Positions 1-9,300 of a stretch of DNA of 64,000 bases are shown here, one piece after another (the stretch's first letter is position 1; every line of letters begins with the position of its first letter). A program made the translations under genes and the position numbers. This stretch comes from Thiomonas sp. FB-Cd (GTDB lineage: Bacteria; Pseudomonadota; Gammaproteobacteria; Burkholderiales; Burkholderiaceae_C). The notes under the pieces are model-generated. The model worked only from the letters and a program-made list of their open reading frames with translations. It had not been told where the DNA came from and did no database searches. The DNA is taken from contig NZ_JPOE01000002.1 in NCBI RefSeq assembly GCF_000733775.1, forward strand, positions 2,604,001-2,668,000, in the 5' to 3' direction.

Positions 1-31
1 GGGTCAACGCGGGGCGAAGGAGTCGCGACAT
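1..31 (-). CDS. kdpC: KdpC N-terminus (partial, runs off window)
   Basis: Only the first ten codons are visible (reads MSRLLRPALT on the minus strand). The ATG sits at 31-29 with a GGAG about seven bases upstream, 13 bases after the kdpB stop. KdpC is the periplasmic-facing accessory subunit of the Kdp potassium P-type ATPase, and the kdpF-kdpA-kdpB-kdpC order is the standard operon order, so position and the N-terminal 'LRPAL' support the call. The rest lies outside the window, as would kdpDE if present. Confidence 0.75.
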   Translation of the reverse strand, partial: MSRLLRPALT

Positions 32-44
32 GGAGGTCTCCGTT

Positions 45-2111
45 TTACAGCAGATGCAGTGCATTGAGCACGAGGTCGATCGCCTTGATGCCGACGAAGG
101 GCAACGCGATGCCTCCCAGCCCGTACAGCAGCAGGTTGTTGCGTAGCAGCGTGGCCGCCGGAAGCGGGCGGAACTTCACCCCTTTCAGAGCCAGGGGAAT
201 GAGGAACACGATGATCAGGGCGTTGAAAATCACCGCCGAGATGATCGCCGAATCGGGAGTCCCCAGGCGCATGACGTTCAAGGCCCCGAGTTGCGGGTAG
301 GTGCCGATGAAGATCGCAGGGATGATCGCGAAATACTTCGCCAGGTCGTTGGCGATGCTGAAGGTGGTCAGCGCGCCGCGGGTCATCAGCATCTGCTTGC
401 CGATCTCGACCACCTCGATCAGCTTGGTCGGGTTGGAGTCGAGATCGACCATGTTGCCGGCCTCGCGCGCGGCCTGGGTGCCGCTGTTCATCGCCACCGC
501 GACGTCGGCCTGCGCCAGCGCCGGCGCGTCATTGGTGCCGTCGCCGGTCATCGCCACCAGGCGTCCGTCGGACTGATACTTGCGGATCAGCGCCAGCTTG
601 GTCTCGGGCGTGGCCTCGGCCTGGTACTCGTCCACGCCGGCCTCCGCGGCGATCGCCGCTGCGGTGAGTCGGTTGTCGCCGGTGATCATCACGGTCTGGA
701 TGCCCATCCGACGCAGCTGGGCGAAGCGCTCCTTGATGCCGTCTTTCACGACGTCCTTGAGTTCGACCACGCCAAGCACACGCCGATCGTCGGCCACCAC
801 CAGTGGCGTGCTGCCCCGGCGGGCGACCGCGTCGACCAGATCCTTCAAGCCCGCCGGCAGTTCCCCGCCGCGCTCGCGCACGTGGCGCGACACTTCGTCG
901 GCCGCACCTTTGCGGATCGGCCGGCCGGCGATGTCCACGCCGCTCATGCGGGTCTGCGCGGAGAACGGCACGAAGCTGGCGTGCAGCGATTCCAGGTCGC
1001 GCTCGCGCAGGTTGAAACGCTGCTTGGCCAGCACGACGATGCTGCGCCCCTCGGGTGTCTCGTCCGCCAGTGACGCCAGTTGCGCGGCGTTGGCCAGTTC
1101 GCGCTCGGAGACCCCGGCCACCGGCACGAAGGCGCTGGCCTGGCGGTTGCCCAGCGTGATGGTGCCGGTCTTGTCCAGCAGCAGCACGTCGATGTCGCCG
1201 GCGGCCTCGACCGCGCGCCCCGAGGTCGCGACCACGTTGGCGCCGAGCATGCGGCTCATGCCGGCCACACCGATGGCCGACAGCAGCGCGCCGATTGTCG
1301 TCGGGATCAGGCACACCAGCAGCGCCACCAGCACCGTGATGCTGACCGGATGGCCGGCGCCGGTGGCCTTGACCGAGTAGATCGAATACGGCAGCAGCGT
1401 CACCGTGGCCATCAGCAGAATCACCGTGAGCGCGATCAACAGGATGGTCAGAGCGATCTCGTTGGGCGTCTTGCGGCGCTTGGCGCCCTCCACCAGCGCG
1501 ATCATGCGATCGAGGAACGAATCGCCCGGATTGGTCGTGCAGCGCACGACGATCCAATCGGACAACACCGTCGTGCCGCCGGTCACCGACGAGAAGTCGC
1601 CGCCCGACTCGCGGATCACCGGGGCGGACTCGCCCGTGATCGCGCTTTCGTCGACGGTCGCCGCGCCTTCGATGACTTCGCCGTCGCAGGGGATCAGTTC
1701 GTGCGCGAGCACGACCACGACGTCGTCCTTGCGCAGCGTCTCGCCGTCTACCAGGGTCCACGGCGCACCGTACCTGGGCTCGCTCAGCCGCTTGGCCTTC
1801 ACGGCGCTGCGCGTGCCGCGCAGACTGGCCGCCTGCGCCTTGCTGCGCCCTTCGGCCAGCGCCTCGGCGAAATTGGCGAACAGCACGGTGAACCACAGCC
1901 ATACCGTCACGGCCAGGATGAAGCCGGACGGCGCCTCGCCATGTCCGCGCAGCGCCTGCAGCCACAGCCCGGTGGTGAGCAGGCTGCCGACGTACACAAC
2001 GAACATCACGGGGTTGCGGAATTGAACCCGCGGGTCGAGCTTGCGGAACGATTCGACCACGGCCGGACCGACCAGCGACGAATCGATGAGGGAAAGACGT
2101 TGACGACTCAT
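45..2111 (-). CDS. kdpB: Potassium-transporting P-type ATPase, ATP-binding subunit KdpB
   Basis: 688 residues, the normal KdpB length. It is the catalytic, autophosphorylated subunit of the high-affinity K+ pump KdpFABC in the inner membrane. Visible P-type hallmarks: the actuator loop with TGES (about residue 160), the phosphorylation motif DKTGT (about 315), and the hinge [11 protein letters not shown] (about 520), with membrane segments before and after. The ATG is preceded by AGGAG. It follows kdpA by 19 bases and precedes kdpC by 13, so one transcript is likely. Nothing looks damaged. Confidence 0.98.
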   Translation of the reverse strand: MSRQRLSLIDSSLVGPAVVESFRKLDPRVQFRNPVMFVVYVGSLLTTGLWLQALRGHGEAPSGFILAVTVWLWFTVLFANFAEALAEGRSKAQAASLRGTRSAVKAKRLSEPRYGAPWTLVDGETLRKDDVVVVLAHELIPCDGEVIEGAATVDESAITGESAPVIRESGGDFSSVTGGTTVLSDWIVVRCTTNPGDSFLDRMIALVEGAKRRKTPNEIALTILLIALTVILLMATVTLLPYSIYSVKATGAGHPVSITVLVALLVCLIPTTIGALLSAIGVAGMSRMLGANVVATSGRAVEAAGDIDVLLLDKTGTITLGNRQASAFVPVAGVSERELANAAQLASLADETPEGRSIVVLAKQRFNLRERDLESLHASFVPFSAQTRMSGVDIAGRPIRKGAADEVSRHVRERGGELPAGLKDLVDAVARRGSTPLVVADDRRVLGVVELKDVVKDGIKERFAQLRRMGIQTVMITGDNRLTAAAIAAEAGVDEYQAEATPETKLALIRKYQSDGRLVAMTGDGTNDAPALAQADVAVAMNSGTQAAREAGNMVDLDSNPTKLIEVVEIGKQMLMTRGALTTFSIANDLAKYFAIIPAIFIGTYPQLGALNVMRLGTPDSAIISAVIFNALIIVFLIPLALKGVKFRPLPAATLLRNNLLLYGLGGIALPFVGIKAIDLVLNALHLL

Positions 2112-2130
2112 GTCGGCTCCTGGTGCCCGC

Positions 2131-3930
2131 TCAATGCGCGGCCCACATCGCGAAGTGCTCCGCGATCGGACCCAGCGCCAGCGCCGGCAGGAAAGTCAGC
2201 GACGCGACCAGCAGCACCGTGCCGATCAGCAACCCGATGAACAGCGCCCCATGCGTGGGCATGGTCCCGCTGGATTCCGCCAAGCGTTTTTTCGACGCCA
2301 GCGAACCGGCGATGGCCAGCGCCCCGACGATCGACACGAAGCGACCGAACCACATCGCCAGCGCGAGCGTGAGGTTGTAGAAGGGCGTGTTGGCGTTCAG
2401 CCCGGCGAAGGCGCTGCCGTTGTTGTTCGACGCCGAGGTGAAGGCGTAGAGCATCTCGGAAAATCCATGTGCCCCGGGATTGGCCAGGCTGGATACCCCC
2501 TGGGCGCTGACCGACGCGATCGCGGTCCCGAGCAGCACCAGCAGCGGCGAGATCAGCAGCCCGATCGAGATCATCTTCATCTCGAAGGATTCGATCTTCT
2601 TGCCCAGGTATTCCGGGGTTCGCCCGATCATCAGCCCACCGACGAACACCGCCATCAGCGCCACCATCAGCATGCCGTACAGACCGGTTCCGGTACCGCC
2701 GGGAGCGACCTCGCCGAGCTGGATCATCAGCATCGGCACCATGCCGCCCAGAGGCGTGTTGGAATCGAACATCGAGTCGACCGCTCCGGTCGACGTGCCG
2801 GTGGTCGCCGCGGTGAAGATCGCGGTCGACGCAATGCCGAAGCGCGTCTCCTTGCCTTCCATGTTGCCGCCGGACTGCAGCGTGCCCGCCTTCTGGTCAA
2901 TGTGCAGCGCGGCGAAGGCCGGATTGCCCTGCTGCTCGAAATGCGCCTCGGCGCCCATGCCCACGCCGAGCATGATGGTCATCGCAACCAATAGCGCCCA
3001 ACCCTGGCGCCGATCCCCGACCATGCGCCCGAAGGTGAAGGTCAGCGCCACCGAGATCAGCAGCAGCAGGAACACCTCGAGCATATTGGTGAAGGCGTTC
3101 GGGTTCTCGTAGGGATGCGCCGAGTTGGCGTTGTAGAAGCCCCCGCCATTGGTCCCGAGTTCCTTGATCGCCTCCTGCGAGGCCACCGGCCCCATCGGCA
3201 GCGTCTGCTGCGCGGCCTGCGACGCGACCATTACCGGCTGCCCCTGCGCGTCCTTCACCGGGTTGCCCTGGGCGTCGGTCTTCGGGACCTGGAAGCTCAC
3301 CGGCGCGATCAGGTCGACGGCGCGGTCGGCTCGCAGCGTCTGCGGAACCCCCTGGCCGACCAGCACAGTCGCCGCCACGAAGGAGATGGGCACCAGAACG
3401 TACATCGTGATGCGATGCAGATCGACCCAGAAATTGCCGATGGTCGCGACGCTGCGCCGCGCGAATCCGCGGATCAGCGCGAAGGCCACGGCGACTCCCG
3501 TCGCGGCCGACAGGAAATTCTGCACCGCCAGCCCGGCCATCTGCACCAGGTTGCCCATGGTGCTTTCGCCCGAGTAGCCCTGCCAGTTGGTGTTGGTGAC
3601 GAAGCTGATCGCCGTGTTGAACGACGAAGCCCTGCCGACCGCGCCGAAGTGCTGGGGATCCAGCGGCAGCACACCCTGCAGACGCTGCAGCGCGTACACC
3701 GCGACCACGCCTAGGAAGTTGAACATCAGCAGCGCGCGCGCATAGGCGCCCCAGCCCATCTCCTCGTCGGGCCGAGCGCCGCACAGGCGCAGCAGCCTCG
3801 ACTCGACACCGAGCAGGCGCTTCGGCATGCGGCCGTCGGCCAGCGCGGCCATGTACAGGCCCAGTGGCTTGCCTGCCAGTACCAGCGCTGCGAACAGCAC
3901 GACCAGCAGCGCCCAGAATGTGGGAGTCAT
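2131..3930 (-). CDS. kdpA: Potassium-transporting ATPase, K+-binding subunit KdpA
   Basis: 599 residues with about ten hydrophobic segments and the four selectivity-filter-like repeats of the SKT superfamily (for example the segments around [12 protein letters not shown] and [15 protein letters not shown]). KdpA is the channel-like subunit that picks K+ from the periplasm and passes it to KdpB. Its ATG overlaps the kdpF stop by one base (TGATG), implying translational coupling. A short insert rich in Gln and Asp ([17 protein letters not shown]) lies in a periplasmic loop at about 180-200. Second gene of the catalytic set on the minus strand. Confidence 0.98.
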   Translation of the reverse strand: MTPTFWALLVVLFAALVLAGKPLGLYMAALADGRMPKRLLGVESRLLRLCGARPDEEMGWGAYARALLMFNFLGVVAVYALQRLQGVLPLDPQHFGAVGRASSFNTAISFVTNTNWQGYSGESTMGNLVQMAGLAVQNFLSAATGVAVAFALIRGFARRSVATIGNFWVDLHRITMYVLVPISFVAATVLVGQGVPQTLRADRAVDLIAPVSFQVPKTDAQGNPVKDAQGQPVMVASQAAQQTLPMGPVASQEAIKELGTNGGGFYNANSAHPYENPNAFTNMLEVFLLLLISVALTFTFGRMVGDRRQGWALLVAMTIMLGVGMGAEAHFEQQGNPAFAALHIDQKAGTLQSGGNMEGKETRFGIASTAIFTAATTGTSTGAVDSMFDSNTPLGGMVPMLMIQLGEVAPGGTGTGLYGMLMVALMAVFVGGLMIGRTPEYLGKKIESFEMKMISIGLLISPLLVLLGTAIASVSAQGVSSLANPGAHGFSEMLYAFTSASNNNGSAFAGLNANTPFYNLTLALAMWFGRFVSIVGALAIAGSLASKKRLAESSGTMPTHGALFIGLLIGTVLLVASLTFLPALALGPIAEHFAMWAAH

Positions 3931-4022
3931 CAGAAGTCCTCCGCGCGCAGCAGCGCGTAGCCCAGGTAGATCAACAACAACACGGTGATGATCCCGCCCA
4001 ACCAGTAGAAGAGCAGCGTCAT
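3930..4022 (-). CDS. kdpF: KdpF, small stabilising subunit
   Basis: A 30-residue single-pass membrane peptide, MTLLFYWLGGIITVLLLIYL then GYALLRAEDF. Length, hydrophobicity and place directly ahead of kdpA fit KdpF, which stabilises the Kdp complex. The stop shares a base with the kdpA start. An AGGAAAGG ribosome site lies just upstream, inside the end of the preceding mini-ORF. Confidence 0.85.
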   Translation of the reverse strand: MTLLFYWLGGIITVLLLIYLGYALLRAEDF

Positions 4023-4023
4023 G

Positions 4024-4116
4024 TCAGCGCCTTTCCTGCAGCTTCTCGCAGCCGCGAACGAGCAGCGCCATGCTCAGGAAGCACAGCACCGCGACACCTA
4101 CCCAGATCAGATCCAT
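4024..4116 (-). CDS. 30-residue membrane mini-protein ahead of kdpF
   Basis: ATG at 4116 opens a 30-codon frame reading MDLIWVGVAVLCFLSMALLV then RGCEKLQERR, ending one base before the kdpF ATG (TGA-C-ATG). It is one hydrophobic helix followed by a Cys and a positively charged tail. Similar mini-ORFs with an MD start, one helix and a C-terminal Cys occur ahead of kdpF in other proteobacteria, as I recall, usually annotated only by context. Spacing and coupling argue that it is translated and belongs to the pump operon; the function is unknown. It could instead act as a leader peptide setting kdpF translation. Confidence 0.6.
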   Translation of the reverse strand: MDLIWVGVAVLCFLSMALLVRGCEKLQERR

Positions 4117-4163
4117 TGCAGCAGCCCCTTGCTACTAAACCCACCGAAATCGTAGGAACTCTG

Positions 4164-4183
4164 GCGTAAATAGCGCGTAAAAA
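4164..4183 (-). promoter_or_regulatory. Candidate KdpE-type direct repeat upstream of kdp operon
   Basis: On the minus strand two TTTACGC-like repeats sit 11 bases apart (TTTTTACGC and TATTTACGC), about 50-65 bases upstream of the first kdp mini-ORF. T-rich direct repeats spaced by one helical turn are typical of response-regulator sites, and KdpE sites in enterics are T-rich. This is inference from spacing only. IS630 copy 1 lies 80 bases further upstream. Confidence 0.3.
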
Positions 4184-4260
4184 CATTGCCCTGGCGCATA
4201 AACGCAGCGTCAATTTTTTTGAGGAAGGTGGCGGAAGCAGCGCGATATGCCGGCGCAGGC

Positions 4261-5384
4261 TATAGACTAAGCACGAATTATCCGTGAACTTTAAGGCGTG
4301 GAATGAGTCTGACTTTGCATGGAAAAAGAAGACGCCCGCAAGCAGTCGCGAGAAGTACTGCACGAGAGACGAAAACAAGTCATCCGCATGCACTGCAAAG
4401 GGATGCCAGTGATGCAGATTGTTGAGCACAGCGGTCTCAGTTGGTATGCCGTGAACGCTGCGCTGACCGCGTATTCGACTGCGGGGGCAGCGGCACTCAA
4501 GCCTGCTGCACGTGGCAAGAAACCAGGCAGTGGACGCATGCTGAACGAATCGCAAGAGAACGCGGTTCGGCAACTCATCTGCGACAAGCGCCCCGAACAA
4601 CTGAAGATGGAATTTGCGCTATGGAACCGGGCTGCGGTCACGCAGTTGGTTGAACGCGAATGCGGCATCAAGTTGTCAGTGCGCGGCGTTGGCAACTATC
4701 TCAAGCGCTGGGGATTCACCCCGCAAAAGCCGATCAAGAAGGCGTATGAGCAGCGTCCAGAAGCCGTACAAGCCTGGCTGGACGATGGATACCCGGCCAT
4801 CGAACAACGCGCCAGGTCCGAGGGTGCCGAGATTCACTGGGGCGACGAAACCGCGGTCGTGAATACCGACGTGCGTGGCCGCTGCTACGCACCGGCGGGC
4901 AAAACACCGGTGACCTTTGCGGTCGGTGGCACACGCCAGAAACTGTCGATGATCGCCACCGTCACCAACCAGGGCACGACACGCTGGATGATCATTGACG
5001 AGGCGTTCAACGCAGACAAGCTGATTGAGTTTCTGGGTGCACTGATCCAGGACGCCGGCAAGAAAGTGTTCCTGATTCTCGACAACCTGCGCGTCCATCA
5101 CAGCAAGCCGGTCAAGGCCTGGGTTGAGAGGCGTCAAGACAAGATCGAGTTGTTCTATCTGCCCAGCTACAGCCCTGAGCTCAACCCGGAAGAACGGCTC
5201 AATGCCGATTTGAAACAGGCTCCTTATACGAAGGTGCCGGTACGCACCAAGGCCAAATTGAAAACCGCCGCAACAGAGCACATGCAGACGTTGGAGAAAT
5301 CACCCGCGCGGGTGAGAAAGTTCTTCCAGGACGCACGCGTGAAATATGCTGCGTGACTCACGGATAAATCGGGCCGGATCAATA
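4261..5384 (+). mobile_element. IS630-family element, copy 1 (apparently intact)
   Basis: Bounded by imperfect 27-bp inverted repeats: 4261-4287 (TATAG...TTATCCGTGA) against 5358-5384 (TCACGGATAA...CAATA). Both ends carry TA, the target dinucleotide duplicated by IS630/Tc1-mariner elements. It holds one intact transposase gene. It inserted upstream of the kdp operon. Confidence 0.9.
4319..5356 (+). CDS. IS630-family transposase
   Basis: 345 residues. The N-terminal helix-turn-helix region runs to about residue 110, followed by the DDE core: WGDETAVVNTD (first Asp, about 177), LILDNLRVHHSKPV (second Asp, about 257) and YSPELNPEERLNADLK (Glu, about 293). The frame is open throughout, so this copy may be active. 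It has close relatives in this window at 41168, 49486 and 60485, less similar to the last two than those are to each other. Confidence 0.95.
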   Translation: MEKEDARKQSREVLHERRKQVIRMHCKGMPVMQIVEHSGLSWYAVNAALTAYSTAGAAALKPAARGKKPGSGRMLNESQENAVRQLICDKRPEQLKMEFALWNRAAVTQLVERECGIKLSVRGVGNYLKRWGFTPQKPIKKAYEQRPEAVQAWLDDGYPAIEQRARSEGAEIHWGDETAVVNTDVRGRCYAPAGKTPVTFAVGGTRQKLSMIATVTNQGTTRWMIIDEAFNADKLIEFLGALIQDAGKKVFLILDNLRVHHSKPVKAWVERRQDKIELFYLPSYSPELNPEERLNADLKQAPYTKVPVRTKAKLKTAATEHMQTLEKSPARVRKFFQDARVKYAA

Positions 5385-5893
5385 ATGCGAAAGTGAACCG
5401 CCCCTGGTTCAGCGGACTTCGGTTGGTTTAAGTCATGCCGGGATGGCGGCCTGACTGGCAAGGGTGCTGACGATCGCACCGACCGCTGCCTGCAGCATTG
5501 CTGTCGCCGCCACAGGCAGCGTCCAGCGCCCGCTCAGGCCGACAACAAGCCCTTGGCGACGCGTCGAGTGAAGCGGCAGCGCATCAATCTGCAGGGCGCT
5601 TCCGCTTCATTTTTCCGGGTCGCGGAGGCTGGCGGCTTTTCGTCGGGTTTGAGCGCCAGTTTGACTTGCGAGGGTTGCGCCAACCCGTCGCAGAAGCACA
5701 GATTCCACGATTTTTCATGACGTGGATCATGAAACCTCCTTGGGCCTCCTCCAACAGTGGCCGTTCCGCCCGGAGACCCTTTACGATGCCGGATCCGCTT
5801 CGACTTTGGTCTTGCAACCTCTGGTTGCGGCTTTTGTCGCGAAGTTACTGGCCATCGTTGCGGCGGCCCTTCCCCCTATGCTCGCGTGTAACC
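5385..5893. other. Gene-poor stretch after IS630 copy 1
   Basis: Short overlapping frames on both strands with no recognisable product. A small 6-bp stem (TGAACC/GGTTCA) lies at about 5393-5410. Probably decayed sequence; I see no RNA gene. Confidence 0.4.
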
Positions 5894-6136
5894 ATGGTCA
5901 TCGACATGTCGGATTTCTGCGCCCATTGGGACGTTCACGGCAACGTCCAGGTCTGGGCAAACGATCGCGTTGTATCAACCGTGAAGGTCCTGCAACGCGG
6001 CACGCCGCAATCATTGCCCGCGGCCGCCGATCGGGTGGAACGCATGGCACGCGACCCCGCGTACCGTTTCGCCATCCTGGCCCTTGTGCACGGCCAGGTC
6101 CGACCGGTCAGGCATGCGAAGCCACCATCCGCTTAG
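5894..6136 (+). CDS. Hypothetical 80-residue protein
   Basis: ATG at 5894 opens an 80-residue frame beginning MVIDMSDFCAHWDVHGNVQV, with a plausible soluble-protein composition and a basic C-terminus. There is no clear ribosome site and no family I recognise. It lies 250 bases before the large signalling gene on the same strand. It could be a chance frame in GC-rich DNA. Confidence 0.3.
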   Translation: MVIDMSDFCAHWDVHGNVQVWANDRVVSTVKVLQRGTPQSLPAAADRVERMARDPAYRFAILALVHGQVRPVRHAKPPSA

Positions 6137-6388
6137 CGCTGCGCAAGCCAGCGCTGCTTTTGTGCACGGTTCCGTGCAGCCAGCGCTTGGGCCTCGCGCA
6201 AAAGGCCGCGATGTTTGCGCTGGGAGCGCCGTGTGGAGACCGGCCGATGGTCCGATGTCTCCTTGTGGGATGGTGCATCACAGCCGCGGTGAGCATGGCA
6301 TCGCGTTGACCAGGCGCGCGCATTCCCTCGCACCCCGCGAGCTGCAGCTCCTTGTGTTGACCAAGACCAACGCGCGGCAGACCTGACC
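6137..6388. other. Short intergenic stretch before the signalling gene
   Basis: I see no gene or clear element here. It should hold the promoter and ribosome site of the large gene at 6389; the bases just before the ATG (CGGCAGACCTGACC) give no strong Shine-Dalgarno sequence. Confidence 0.3.
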
Positions 6389-9300
6389 ATGCGCCTGCGC
6401 CTTCAGCTGCTCGCGCGGGGTCTGATCTTCATCCTGCCCGTCCTGCTGGTGACGGTGTGGGGGCTGTGGGCCGAGCGCAATCAATACCTCCAGATCAAGG
6501 ACCGGGTCGTCGAGGACGCTCGGCGCGACGCGTCGACCGATGCGCAGGCCATCGCCAGTCGCCTTCAAACCCGATTCACCGAGCTGCAGTTTGCCGCCGT
6601 CGCCCTGCACGGACCCGACGCTGATCCGCCGTCCCCGGACCCCAAAGCGGTGCAATCCCTGCGACGCCTCATGGTCTGGCATCCCGGTCTTTACGCCGTC
6701 AATCTCGAGGCGCCAGACGGCGCCGTCCTGTGGTCGACGGAAGTTCGTCGCCAGGCGCCGTCCGTCGCCGCGCAATCGCTGACACCGCTGGCATCCAATC
6801 CCAATTTCCTGCTTGGCGCAAGCCAATCCGTTGGCCCTGCGCGCGTGCACGTCCTGACCATGAAGTATCGGGTGCAAGATGCGCAAGGCCAGACCCGTTA
6901 CCTCATCAGCGCTCCGTACCGACTGGATCGGCTGCTCGCCTTTTCCGCGCCCGGTAGCCCTTGGGAGCTCACCGCTTTGGACGTACGCAACCATCGCACG
7001 CTGGGCGCCTGGCAGCAGGGGCCGGTGGACTTTGCCCCGAAGCCGGCGCACGCCGCTGCGGTTGAAGTCGCGGTGCGAGGTTATCCGCTGATCGTGGACG
7101 CGAGTTGGCCATCCGGGCTTGTGTGGCATCGGTATTGGAAGAGCGCGCTGATGCGTTGGATCTTCGAGGCGGGGACCATCCTGCTTCTCGGCCTCGCCAG
7201 CTTGAGCGTACGTCGCCAGCTTCGCCAACGCGGACGCGATGCCAGGCGCCAACGCCAGCTGGCGGACTTCAACGCCATGCTGGCGCAAGTCAATCAGACC
7301 ATCGCACGCGCCGACGACGAGTCGTCCCTTCTCACGACTCTTTGTCAGACCACCGTCAAGCAGGCCAACCTCAAATTTGCCTGGATCGGACGACCAGGGG
7401 ACGCGCAAGGCGTCGAAGTTCTTGCCGCCTCGAGCAAGGCCCAGGGCCATCCCGACGAACTCACGGGCGCCCGTTACCCCGATGTGGCGGCGGCTCGGGA
7501 GGCCGTCGGGCGAGCGTGGCGCGAAGGGCGCAGCGTGCGCATGCCAGTCGTTGACTCGCCACAATCCGCGGATCGCGCCGAACCTCCAAACCCCTCCAAC
7601 ATCCGCTCCATGGCCGTTTTACCCATCCGCCGCAGCGGCAGCATGTGGGGGGTTTTTGCGATGTACAGCGCACGCGCTGGGCTCTTCGGCAGCATGGCGG
7701 AGTCCTTGCTCGACCGGCTGGCCTCCGATGTCTCCAGCGCCCTCGATCGCATCGACCTTGCGCAGCGCGCACGCCATGCTGCATTGTTGCGTGAGGCGCT
7801 TCTGGACAACGCGGTTGCCGGCATTGCGCTGACGCGGGGGCGCCGCATTGTCGATACCAACTCGCGATTTGCAACCCTGCTGGGGCACCCCGACAGGACG
7901 GCGTTGATCGGTCAGGCAACCGGCATTCTCTACCCCGATGAAAGCGAATTCGCGCGGATCAAGGCCCTGTATCCGGAACTTTACGCGAAAGGCGCCGTCC
8001 AGCTGACGAGCGTACGCCTGCGGCGCTTTGATGGGGGCCTCATCACGTGCGACCTGTCGGGCGGCGTTGTGCAGGACGTCAAACAGGCCCTCGCCGTCTG
8101 GACCATCGTCGACGTGACCATGCGGGATCGGCTGCAGGCGCAAATCGAGCACGAGGCTCTGCACGACCCGCTGACGGGGCAGCCCAACCGACGGGCGCTG
8201 GAAGCGCATCTGCCCAAGGCGATCGCGCGTGCACAGCGCAACGGCACAGCTCTGGCTGTGGGCATGATCGACCTGGATGATTTCAAGCCAGTCAATGACA
8301 CGTGGGGCCATGAGGCCGGTGATGCGCTTCTCCAGGAATTGGCCAAACGACTACGAGCCGAGTTGCGCGTGTCGGATGCGCTCGCCAGACTTGGAGGCGA
8401 TGAGTTCATCGTCGTGATCGAAGATCTGGACCCATACCAAACGACAGCCGAACTTGCCCGGATTGCCGAGCGACTGCATCACGCAGTGGAAACCTCGGTG
8501 AGCGTTGCCGCGGGACACACGGCAACGGTCGGCTTGAGCATGGGCCTGGCACTGTTCCCGGCAGACGCCATGGAAGGCGATGCGCTGATGCGTCTGGCCG
8601 ATGCCGCGATGTACCAGGCCAAGATGCACAAGCATGACGGCACATCCTGGTGGCGCCTGTCCAGCGTGAGTTCAACCGCCCCGGAGCGCGAAACAGGGTT
8701 CGATGCCTACGGCCGGGACGCTGCCGTCCTCCTGGACAAAGCCCATGCGCATGTCGCCCATGTTTCAGAGCATTTTATCGACGCGTTCTACGCCGACCTG
8801 GGTCAAGAGCCCCTGTCCAAGGACATTCTGGCGAACCTTGGCACCACGGACCTCGCGGCGCTCAAACAACGCCAGGCCGATCACCTCCGCCTCATGCTCG
8901 CCCCTGACACGACTCTGGCGGACGTGCAACAGGCGGCGAAGCGTCTGGGCCGCACCCACGCCCTGGTTGGCGTCAGTAGCGCGCTGCTGGTGCATTCCAT
9001 GGCCTTGTACCGAAGACTGCTGACGGACCATCTGAACCAAGTCCTTTTGCCGGCGCGGGAGCGCTACCGGATTTTGCTGGTCGCCGAAAGACGCCTTCAG
9101 GACGACATGCAAACGCAATTGCATGTTGCTGATGCAACCATCGGTGCCTATCTGGACGTCCTGGCGACCCCCCTCCCGAGGTATGGACGCTTACTCGCCG
9201 ATGTTCGCCCCCTGGAGCTTGCGGCCCTCGCGCAACTCCCCGGAATTCTTGGAGCACTCCTGATGCGCCCGAACACGCTCGGGGCACTCTCGGTCGAGAA

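Noticed and set aside
291..2240. Long plus-strand open frames opposite kdpB (e.g. 291-1073, 1080-2240)
   Set aside because: Low-complexity His/Arg/Gln-rich translations typical of the antisense of GC-rich genes; kdpB on the other strand is certain.
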